DNA of 64,000 bases from Hortaea werneckii. Lineage: Eukaryota > Ascomycota > Dothideomycetes > Mycosphaerellales > Teratosphaeriaceae. The translations under genes were made by a program, and so were the position numbers. Positions 55,481-64,000 of the stretch are shown piece after piece (the first letter of the stretch is position 1; each line of letters starts with the position of its first letter). The notes beneath the pieces are model-generated. The model made no database searches, was not told the DNA's origin, and saw nothing but the letters and a program-made list of their open reading frames with translations. The stretch is taken from positions 434,001-498,000 of the forward strand of contig JBAOKB010000105.1 of the NCBI GenBank assembly GCA_037044905.1, in the 5' to 3' direction.

Positions 55481-57227
55481 GACGGATGCGATTCAGTGAT
55501 CAGTCGACCATCAGCGGCGGATGTGGATTGGAGGAACGATGTGAAGGAGCGGCCGTTCTATTTTGTTGATGAGACAATACAGAATAGACGAAGAAGAAGA
55601 GAGCTGTCAGTGTGTGGACGAAGGCTGAACATGAGCGTTGGTACAAGTTCAAGGAGAACGCGAAGTTGAAGGGTCAAAGAAGCTAAAGCTGCAGGATGTG
55701 ACTTGAGGTCCAAGTTAATGAGCCAACACGGCCCCACTTTTGCCCTGCATTTCTTAGAAGGCACGACCTGTCAAGGTCTAAAACGGCTCTGGTATTCACA
55801 GCACTCGGCCAGCATGTGCAATTGAAGGGGCATGCATCAACTCCAGAGAGCAAGGCTCATTGTTCAGGCATGGACTGGCGGACAGGGGACCCCAGCAGTA
55901 TGACGAGAGGCTACGATCTCAAGGCTCGTACGAAGAAAAGCATGTGCAAATACAGTACAACCTCAGACCGTCCCTGGTCGGATGCACGCGCTAGCGCGTC
56001 GATGTTTTGACGGGTTGCCCAGGCACCAATTTAGCTCGTGTGTGCTGGCGACGGAAAAAGCATTCTCCTGATTGCCAAAAGAATGGCACTATGTCAGAGT
56101 TGACATGAAAGGTGGTGAGGAGTCAGTACAGGCTTATAACATTGAGCTCAGTGTGAAAAAAATTCTGCAATCGAAGGCAGTTTTGAAACGCTGTGGGGGA
56201 CGCATTACAACATCTAAATTAGACAACAATGTCTCTTTCTCGGCACTGTGAGAAACGCGTAAAAGCCTGAGATTGCCATCAAGATACATTTGCAACGAAG
56301 GTCAGAATCATTCCGACGCTGTTGATGGCCCTCAAGTCCGGACACGCACGCAGATCTACATATAAAAGTCTAAGGTCCATGCAAACACACTTTGCATATG
56401 ATTCAAGACCGCCTTCATATTGCTTGTTGTCTTGGAGTCCAGAAGATTTAGGCTTGAGAGTTCCATACAAATGGTGTTTTCAGAGCTTTTCAAACCTGTT
56501 TTCAAGTTGCAGGTTATCCTGAGAGCAAGGAAGGGCGCGTAGGCCTGCACATAAAACTCTGAGCATTCCATACAAAGGTGTGTTCAAAATGACCCAAGAC
56601 TCTCATCATAGTGCGGATGGCTTTTGAAGCCAGGCAAATTCAGATGCTCCGACATGCACGTCTTAGAATCACAAAAACTTGAAGGCTTATAGTGATTCAA
56701 GGCTTTTTTGCGCGCTGCAGATGGCCTTCAGAGCCAGAGCAACTCAGTGCTCTGCACGTAAAAGTTTGCGAAAATCATGAAAATCACTGCTCGAAGTCAT
56801 GCAAAGTTTCTTAGAACTACACATGGTCTTCGGAGTAAAGAGATGCATTCTTAAAGCGGTTCAAGGCCGTGTTGATGCTGCTGGTGGACAGTGAGACAAA
56901 AGGGGACAGTGCGAATTTTGAAAAAAAAAAAAAAAAAACAATCATTATTTCAGCTACAGAAGATGCAATCACGTCGACCTCGAAGACACGCTATTAAAGA
57001 TAGAGTTCTATCGGTGTCAATGCTTGCGGACGTGATGTTGCCGATCCTCGGATCATTATAAGAAAGAAAAGAAAGCAGGAACAGAAGCACATCGCCTCTC
57101 ATTGAAAATTGCTTGGAGCATCTTGCGCCACCTCACCGCAAGTCAATCGCCCATGTGCATGCTCTTCATCTCGTCGAGCCTCCAACGTTCTCCTCCGTTA
57201 GGCAGTTGCACTTCAGACGCCCTGTCA
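55481..57227. other. Intergenic region with degenerate tandem repeat
   Basis: Contains the upstream region of family member A and the ~100-bp tandem repeat at 56324-56880. A poly-A run lies at about 56922-56938. No gene is recognised. Confidence 0.5.
56324..56880 (+). repeat. Degenerate ~95-105-bp tandem repeat, about five to six copies
   Basis: GATGGCC/TYTYNRAGYC motifs start near 56324, 56619 and 56720, with weaker copies between (around 56425 and 56525) and after (near 56828). Aligned copies share CTRCAYATAAAASTCTRAG then CCATRCAAA at the same offset. Copies are about 60-75% alike by eye. Non-coding. Confidence 0.6.
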
Positions 57228-58528
57228 CTACTGCTGAGGATCGGGGACTGTTCGGCGGAAGTGCTCAAGGCGCTGATCATCGAACTTGGAGCCTGAGATT
57301 TCCCTCTGAGGCGCCTGAAGACGTTGCGACTGGATGATCCAGCCGATGTGCGAGGTGTCGAGCTGCAGATGCGGGTGCTGTGCGGCGAACTCGAGACACT
57401 GGGTGTAAAGCCCACGGTCCTCACCTGTCGGCCAGAACTGAGGCTGAACACGATTGTAGATGCGGTCCAGAGGCCAGTGGCCGAAGCTCATGGCCTTCTT
57501 GGTGCCGTTGTCGTACTCGCATCTCAGCTGCCATGAGTTGGCAGTGAGGTCGTCCTGGGGACCGTTGTCCCGAGCAAACTTGGCGCTATCCCACTTGTCG
57601 CTGTTGCTTCCCGTGGTCGCACGTCCAGTCAACATGAGGCCGTTGAAGGAGATCGTCTTCTGGATCTTGGATTCGTCCCTCTTCATGTTGTCCTTGGTGA
57701 GCAAGTTTTGAGAGAGAAGATGCATCTTGGTCAGATCCCTGCGCTTGTAGCCGTTGCGCACAGTGCGTTCGGTGAACTTGGGGATGTGCAGCCACATTGG
57801 GTTAAAGGTCATGATCTCGAAGACGGTGAGATCGATGTTCAAGGGTGGTTGCACATTGACTGGAGGCTCGTTGATACAGAGGTTCCCGTAGGTCTCGTTG
57901 TTGTTTTCTTTGCGGAGCTGGTTTGAATTGTTGCCTTCTTTGAGCAGCTCCGCAGGTGGAGGAGGATGATGCTGCGTTGGTGGAGGGAGAAGCTGAGGCA
58001 TGGGCACCATCTGTTGTGCTTGCTCCGGGTTCGTCTCATGCATGAAGTGAGTCCAGATCTTGGCGAAAGCTGCCTGTGTCTCTCTGTTGTCCGAAGTCTG
58101 CATTGCTCCACGCACTCTGTCGGGCATGTCTTCAACATCAGAGGGATGCAGTTGATCGACCATGTGGAAACGAGACAGCGAGTCTGTCAGATCTTCTTCC
58201 GGAACATCAGCTGAAGGTCCTGCGTGCGAGTTGGCAGGCCAAGGGGCCATGGGTGGCTGGTCTTCTGGGGGATACGACGGATACCCTGTTTGACAATATC
58301 AGCAACCGTCTGTGGTCAGGTGCACTAGAAGGTATGGCTTACCAATTGAATCATTGCTTCTCTGTGCAGCGAGGAACTCGCAAAGACCTTCACGCCAAGT
58401 GCGAGAGCTTGATGCAGCGCGGTGAGGCTGCGGTTGATGACGGTTGGCCATGTCGTCGCGGGAGGAACGCCCTTAAAATCTTAGTTTGGTGTCCAACTGG
58501 GGTGAGCTAATGAGCGCTTACCTTCCAT
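57228..58528 (-). CDS. Family member B: intact accessory protein, three exons
   Basis: Exons 58528-58522 (7 nt: ATG GAA G), 58471-58343 and 58285-57228 give 397 residues in one frame. Introns have GTAAGC donors and TTTTAAG / CAAACAG acceptors. The N-terminal ~170 residues are Pro/Gln/Asn-rich with an acidic patch. The C-terminal ~220 residues look folded: LTVFEIMTFNPMWLHIPKF, NGYKRRDLTKMHLLSQNL, DDLTANSWQLRCEYDNGTKK, YTQCLEFAAQHPHLQLDTSH. Positions match family member A (LTELLTYFPLHTVW; FTQVVQHVLANL), so the two are diverged paralogues. I do not recognise a named domain; I recall similar expanded families in capnodialean genomes but cannot confirm it. No signal peptide or membrane helix. Intact splicing and frame argue that this copy is expressed. 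Confidence 0.65.
58286..58342 (-). other. Intron 2 of family member B (57 nt)
   Basis: GTAAGC donor after ATTCAATTG, GCTGATAT branch-like sequence and CAAACAG acceptor. The split Gly codon is restored. Confidence 0.8.
58472..58521 (-). other. Intron 1 of family member B (50 nt) after a 7-nt coding exon
   Basis: GTAAGC donor after ATGGAAG and a TTTTAAG acceptor. The joined frame is MEGRSSRDDMANRHQ. Confidence 0.7.
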
Positions 58529-61238
58529 GACGATCGCTTGAATGGCGATGTGGGTGATCTCGCTGTAAGAATCTAACGGTCTAGTTGGGGTGACGAGCGA
58601 GATAAATGGGCGGCTGGTGGGGCTTTGGAGACGCGATGGTGTTGATTTGTGGTGATGGACGCTGATGAATATGTGTCGGAAAGCTCTCGATTGAAGTTGT
58701 TGATATTCCGAAAGAATGACTCGAGAATAAAACTAAAGGGTTGAGGACAGATGTGAAAGGCGGACGCTAACGAGCATCACCTGAGTCTAGAAATTTTTCC
58801 CTCGGACCGCAAGGCTCTCGAAGAAGGCAGGAGCGCCATTCTGGGTGATCAAATCGTCCAATAGGCCGAGCCGCCACAGCCTTATCAGTTGCATGTGCAG
58901 AGAGGGACGTAATGTTGCTGCAGCTAAGACCCGAGGGAGATAAATGCTGCATAATGGCTGTAGAAATGCATTGTGAAAGCCTCGTGGTCGCATGTGAGCC
59001 TCTTCGTGGCCAATGTTGTGTCAAGGCCAACGTCAGGCTGCTTGAACGACTCCAAAGTTCATTCTGGCCCATTCATTTCTTCTGAAGGCCCCAGGCACTG
59101 CGTTGTGATATTATAGCTCTGAGCTTCATTGTCAACATGTGTAATACTGCAATCTGTCACCAAGTTGACAGTGTTATTTAGTATGAAATGAAAATGTCTG
59201 ATTGCTATACCATGCCAAGTATTTTAGAATATGGAAGGGGAGGTGTTGAAAACGTGACAAGCGCTCTATATATGCCGCTTGCGGCCATGGGCGTTGCAGC
59301 GTTAACAAAGGAGCGATTTTCGTCTTTGAGGCAACGTCTATTTCTTAAGAGGAGCCGCAGTAGCATAAAGGATAGACGCTTGGTTTTAGGGAAAACGACA
59401 ATCTTACAATGCAAAAGTTTTTTGATGTTTGCTTTCGCGGTACACTCAGTCAAGCATCAATTTTGATAGCATCAAAGCGAAAAAGACACCTTCACAGTCA
59501 GCAAAGCAAATCAGAGATCAAACACTTTGCGCACCGACATAAAACTTCGACTTTGCCCTAAGAAAATTGTGACGTGTAGTGACGGTCCGGCATTGCAAGC
59601 ACGCAAGGGGCAAATGTTGCATAAGGGCACACAAGATGCGATTTTCTTTTTAACAGGCTCGACATATGTTTGGGCCAAGCCCACAAATAATTTTCATTGT
59701 GGGCATTGGACTACAAGCCCTGTTAGGGGTTGAATTATGATTATTTTCCAACTCTGCGTAGTGAGAGTGTAACGCTCTGTCGCAGATCTCTAGCAGGGAC
59801 GACGCTGCATCTGTCCCCTTTGACGGCACTGTAAGCGTGGGCATAGCATGCTTTGGCCCTGTGTATCTAGAGCCTAGCCGGGGCCTAGGAACTGTCCGGA
59901 CTGCTCAAAGGTTACTTGTTCGCCTCACTAGACGAAGCGTATTGTCGTGACGCGATGAGCTCGATTTTCCTGGGATACTGGCTGCACCATGGTTTCAAGC
60001 GTGCCCATTAGACGGTGAGCTTGCTGCAAGGATCTAGAAGGAACTATTTTGTCCGGACGCATAAGGGAGAGGAGTTTAACAGCGTCCCATACACCTCAAA
60101 CCATTCAAGACGCGCTTCATTACCATGCCTCGCCTTCTCCCCGAAGACAAGCCTTTTTGCAGTACACATCCCAGAATGCACGATAGACCTTGTCGCAAAT
60201 TTGGTTGTGCAAACCCTACATTCGGAGTGCTCTGAAGGCCAAGGTCCAGGCCAACGTGCTGCTTGTCAAATACTGCGAGCCTGTCAAGCAAAAGGTCAGA
60301 TCGGCGCAACACTGATTAGCCAGGCAATGACAGTCGTTTGGGGTTGCAAGGGGCCTCCTCTATTTTCGAATTGCCTTGCTCAATGATAACGGGTTATAGG
60401 TCTGGCGCGTCTGCTACATTAGGTTGGCTGGGAAGACAGGAGATTCTGCTCCAGAACAGGAGTCTCGACAACAGCGTCTTAAGAGCACAACATTCCATGA
60501 GTGGCCAGTCAGACGCTTTTCTTAGGATTCAGTTTTTGGTAACAGTTTCTTTTGTATGTATAATTTTTGATTTTGACAGGCTAGGACCCAGACCCTGATG
60601 CATCGCTATTCGGTGATAGGTTGATTGCATCTGGACGGCTAGGTCTACTAAAACATACTAGCCCTCGCCACAATCAGTTAAAAGTCCGCCTACAACTTAT
60701 ACACTGTATGAATACTATAAGCGCTGGATGCAGCCACTTTTGGTCGCGGTGTATCAGACCAAATGATTACTTCATCCAAACCTCTCCATTAACTCATTGT
60801 GACCAGTGTCGGCCCGCTATCTGTATTGGTTCCTCAGCTGGACATGAACGTCCGAAGTTCTTTTGCCAAGCCTTGTCCATAAACGAAGCCTTTTGAGCTC
60901 CATCACGGCCAATCCACGTCCTCCACAGTGTCGCCTATAGTAGGAAGGGCGCGGGCGTTCCGTCCTGTCACAAATCCAGCTAGGTATACCTCCTACGAAA
61001 GTCGATGGCTCCAATCTTAAGCATCGCTCTTTGATGCATAGATGCGAGAGTGGTTCCAGTTACGATAGACGCTCGACAGGCACGTGCTCAAAGTTGGTTA
61101 TCAAGTTTGCCACCATGCCATATGGACGGATAAGATGCAAACGATGAGCAGTACCAGCCCTCAAGCGGCCTTCGAGACGCAACCAAGAGAGGGCTTGATA
61201 CCTCCAAATCATCTTCTCTGAAGCTGCGGCAGACCTTT
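58529..61238. other. Gene-poor accessory block, end
   Basis: 2.7 kb with only short ORFs and no recognised domain, mostly AT-richer than the gene blocks. It includes the hairpin at 59651-59725. It may be decayed mobile DNA, but I found no transposase or terminal repeats. Confidence 0.45.
59651..59725. repeat. 75-nt nested palindrome (cruciform-like hairpin)
   Basis: The ends TAACAGG and CCTGTTA pair perfectly over 7 bp. Inside, CCAAGCCCACAA (59675-59686) pairs with TTGTGGGCATTGG (59697-59709) over 12 bp with one bulged A, around loop ATAATTTTCA. Its length and terminal stem recall a tRNA, but no T-loop or anticodon arm is present. Confidence 0.65.
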
Positions 61239-61990
61239 TCACTTCCCATCCTCACCCACCATCTTCTTCACCCTCTCAAGCAGGACATTACTCTCCCTGC
61301 CAAGCTTCCTCTGCCCGTTCGGTCCCCCTTGCCTCGCCTTAGCCATAGCCTTGCGGAAGCGTTCGCGCTCCTCGATCTTCTGCTGACGCTGGCGCTCGGC
61401 TTCTTCGCGGGCTTTCCGACGTTCCTCGGCCTCTGCCTTACGCTTGAGAGCGGCCTCGTGCTCGCGTTGGAAAGGTTGATGCTTTGGGCGCCGAGCCTTG
61501 CGGTCGGGCCTTCCTCGCTGGCGAGGTTGAGAGGAGTCTTCTTCGCCACCGGAGACTTGGTCTGCTCCCTGTGGCGAAGCGGCTTTGTCGATTAGCTGCT
61601 GTCGATCAGGATGAGGTCCCGCTTCAGGCTCTTCGTCGGCTTCCGGAGATTTTGATTTCTGGGTCTGCTTCTCCTGGTCTGCTGCAAGGGATGCGGGTAC
61701 AGGTAAACTTTGGTCCTTGTCGGTAATTTGGCCTTGTTTCTTGAGCTTGGCGTAATCCTTCTTGATCTGTGCCCGCTCAATAAGCGACTTCTTAATGTCC
61801 TGAGCTGTACACAGTATTAGCAAGATGCATGAAGCGATGAGAATGCGTGTGGCGTACTCTTCCTCTTATATGTTCCGTCGGGTAGATTAGCAGGGCCAAC
61901 CTGGAAGCCGCCCTTCTGCTTTTGCTTCTTTTTGCCGGGACGATAGTCAGCCACGGGTCGGCTTTCGTCTGCCTTGCGTTTTTCAGCCAT
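61239..61990 (-). CDS. FYV7: Fyv7-like rRNA-processing protein, two exons
   Basis: Exon 1 61990-61858 and exon 2 61804-61239, intron 53 nt (GTACGC...GTACAG), give 232 residues. The Lys-rich N-terminus (YRPGKKKQKQKGGFQVGPAN, then LPDGTYKRK) and the following TQDIKKSLIERAQIKKDYAK match the conserved start of Fyv7 proteins. The second half is a charged coiled coil (about 130-205; EERRKAREEAERQRQQK). The C-terminus is basic with LERVKKMVGEDGK. Yeast Fyv7 is a nucleolar small-subunit processome factor needed for 18S rRNA maturation. The coding frame is intact. A divergent gene begins about 90 bp upstream. Confidence 0.85.
61805..61857 (-). other. Intron of FYV7 (53 nt)
   Basis: GTACGC donor, TGCTAATAC branch-like sequence and GTACAG acceptor. 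It joins the conserved KRK-TQDIKKSL segment. Confidence 0.85.
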
Positions 61991-62082
61991 TATCGCTAGG
62001 TGCTTTGTACTTTTGTCGGTCTGATGGAGCTTGGTATATTTGCTTTCTACACCCGGTCTGGAGAAGTGAAGACAAATTCGAG

Positions 62083-64000
62083 ATGCCCTCTTCGGAAGTT
62101 ACCGAGGAAGCGCCAGCTCCGCTCCACCTTTCGCAGCGGATCTTAGACGGGACCGAGAAGCTTGGTACACATGATGGCAGCGGCGACGGTGATGATGCGC
62201 CATCGTCAGATGACTCCTCGCTTCATGTCGTCGCCAGCTTGGCTCGGACGCCGACTGCAACCTCTGCTCACAACATCCACTGAACCTGGAATAGCGGTGC
62301 CAGCGCGCAACTGGCATCGTCTGCTTATCGCGATAGGCGTCGGGTGAACGCCGTGTCTTTGTCAACCCAGTCCGGTCTTACCGCCCATCTACTGCGTGCG
62401 GTCGACTACCTTGAAGGTTATCTTGGACCTAGAGACTTCCGATTTCGCTTTACTCACCGACAGTCCTATCCTGCTGGCAAAAGAGCAAATCCCACAGAAA
62501 GCGTGTGCTCGGGCGTAACTTATGCTTGTAAAGGCAGTCTCGTTTGCTCAAGACGAGTTGTGCTTTCGAGACGTGAAGATAAGAGAGCTGCCAACTGCTC
62601 CATGGCCATCTATAATGGATTCGAAGAGCGTCCACGGCAGTCGGGCAACGGCATGAGCGATCATAGAGGAAATGAAGAGGGTACACAAGGTCATGGCGGC
62701 TTCAACGGTCAGACAAGCCCAACCGCGGTATACAACCCATATTACACTGGAAGGCCTCGGACCCCTGTAAATGGCAGCAAACAGTCTCCAATCGACCGCC
62801 AAGAAATCATCAGGAAAATCAAAAGCAGGGACAGCCGGCCTGTCTCGCCAGTACTTGAGCGCCCACTGAGTGGAGGTGGTACGAAGAGCTCATCACCAAC
62901 ACGACAAAGCTCTGCTCCACTGCCGGCAGAACGGCGCCCTGCGTCTTCTGAAAGTCAAAGAAACAATCAGGCTATCGGTCTACAGATAGAACGCCCACGG
63001 TCGGCTCTGCATCGTGGTGACTTTTGGGAGAAAGAGGAGACCAAGTCACGCTTTGGACGTTTTGGTGATGGTACCCAAGATGGGTCTAATCCGCCAACTC
63101 TCTCTACTTCGCCTGTCGCCCCTTGGCATCCAGACTTTCCAGCGGCGATCTTCCGGCAATCTCGGCCTCAGCGGCAAAGACAATCAAGTCCTCCGGAGGA
63201 GCCTGCCCAGCGACCCGCACGGTCACGGGCTGTCTCGAACGCATCTTTAGCTTCGAGCTTCGTTTACAAAGCGCCTACTAGCCCGCTTGTGCAGTCTTCT
63301 AGACCAGATACACCGGAGCCAGGCTCACGTCAGAAGTCAAGGAGTCCGGATAAGTCGCGGAGGCACACCTTCTCGCCTGAATCTATGTTACGGCTGCCTC
63401 CTGCACTAGACTACCCGTCTTCCGCAAGGCATAGCCATTTCCGGCAACCTCCAACTCTGCGTGCGGAGAAGACTTTCCCGTATCAAGCACATCAGCCCCG
63501 CCGGTCGTTGAATTCATTCCAAACTCTGCCTCAGACGCCGGTACCAAATACTCGGAAATCTTCCTTCTCTGAAGCTCCGTTGCAACACGCGCCAATGGTC
63601 GGATCATACGAGGAGAGTATATTGAGAGGCCGAATGTCTACCACACCATCAAAGCCTCTGAACTTTGTTGCACAGATCGGTGTTCTTGGCAAAGGGGATT
63701 GCAAACCAAGCTTGAAGTGTCCTCCGCACGTCAGCATACCCTTCCCAGCTGTTTTCTACAGCTACGGCTCCCACAGCAAGACTCTCGACCAACCTAGTCC
63801 ATATGTGGGCCTAGTCGACATAGAGAACAATCTTCCCAATGCCGAACCTCCACCAGACAAGCGCCGTCAACGGCTTAATGCCCTCAGTCCTGAAGGTAGT
63901 CGCAGTAGCTCACGTACACGAGAAGACGGAAATGTTCCCGAAGTACAAGCACAGCGCCGTCGTCATGCTAAGCAGAAGCGTCGCACGGGGTCACTCAGAG
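62083..64000 (+). CDS. Atos/FAM214-like protein (DUF4210 type), 3' truncated by the window
   Basis: A frame open from before 62603 to the window end encodes at least 466 residues from ATG 62603. A long Ser/Pro/Arg-rich disordered part is followed near 63600 by the signature block SYEESILRGRMSTTPSKPLN, FVAQIGVLGKGDC-KPSLKCPPH, IPFPAVFYSYG and PYVGLVDIENNLP. This is the Atos/FAM214 conserved domain; the animal proteins are transcriptional regulators and fission-yeast relatives are linked to meiotic chromosome segregation. An upstream ATG at 62083 starts a 66-codon frame (MPSSEVTEEAPAPLHLSQRI) that is probably exon 1, but I could not fix the intron between about 62230 and 62500, so the 5' part is tentative. 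The stop lies beyond 64000. Confidence 0.72.

Noticed and set aside
59651..59725. tRNA gene
   Set aside because: Length and a 7-bp terminal stem fit, but there is no T-loop consensus, D-loop or anticodon stem; the inner pairing is one long hairpin.
50363..61238. Autonomous transposon
   Set aside because: No transposase, reverse transcriptase or terminal repeats could be found on either strand.
1..64000. CRISPR array, phage or bacterial operon
   Set aside because: No regularly spaced direct repeats; spliceosomal introns and fungal proteins throughout. The one phage-like gene has an intron.

Overview
This window is nuclear DNA of a filamentous ascomycete (Pezizomycotina). It has moderately high GC, genes on both strands with short GT-AG introns (mostly 50-120 nt), and unmistakably fungal proteins: eEF2, Csf1, Rbm26-like, PGAP4-like, Ctk2, ETF-alpha, Mme1-like, Fyv7 and Atos-like. 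Gene order and the accessory protein families suggest a dothideomycete of the Capnodiales/Mycosphaerellales type, but that placement is inference. No virus, CRISPR array, rRNA or convincing tRNA was seen.

Layout. 0.6-9 kb: a DUF300/TMEM184-like membrane protein, a coiled-coil protein ending in a PPxY motif, and the three-exon eEF2 gene, all on the minus strand. 9-19 kb: one 9.7-kb gene for the bridge-like lipid transfer protein Csf1. 19-28 kb: on the plus strand, an Rbm26/27-like RNA-binding protein, a PGAP4-like GPI glycosyltransferase, two tandem paralogues of an unrecognised family, and a small Myb/SANT-like protein. 29-33.6 kb: a CCCH-like ORF lying in the same frame as, and one TGA before, a Ctk2-type cyclin with an Arg/Asp/Ser-rich tail, then an NmrA-like protein. 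34.6-41 kb: a secreted Ser/Thr-rich GPI-type protein, a DUF7025/AAA ATPase and ETF-alpha. 42-50 kb: a conserved fungal protein of unknown function, an Mme1-like mitochondrial carrier, a SAP-like membrane protein, and a small protein resembling a family I know from phages and bacteria. 50.4-61.2 kb: a gene-poor accessory block with two diverged members of one unknown family (one shattered, one intact), a degenerate ~100-bp tandem repeat and a strong hairpin. 61.2-64 kb: Fyv7 and an Atos-like gene cut by the window edge.

The most pervasive feature is that many otherwise convincing genes carry single-base frameshifts, usually at runs of 3-5 identical bases. These occur in the DUF300, Csf1, NmrA-like, AAA, ETF-alpha, unknown 42-44 kb, Mme1, SAP-like and 49.5-kb genes. 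They look more like consensus errors than wholesale pseudogenisation, and naive ORF calls will truncate these proteins. The genes are mostly unrelated housekeeping functions. The best leads for something undescribed are the tandem paralogue pair at 23.6-27.0 kb, the accessory pair at 53-58.5 kb, the in-frame TGA before the Ctk2 cyclin, and the phage-like family member at 49.5 kb.
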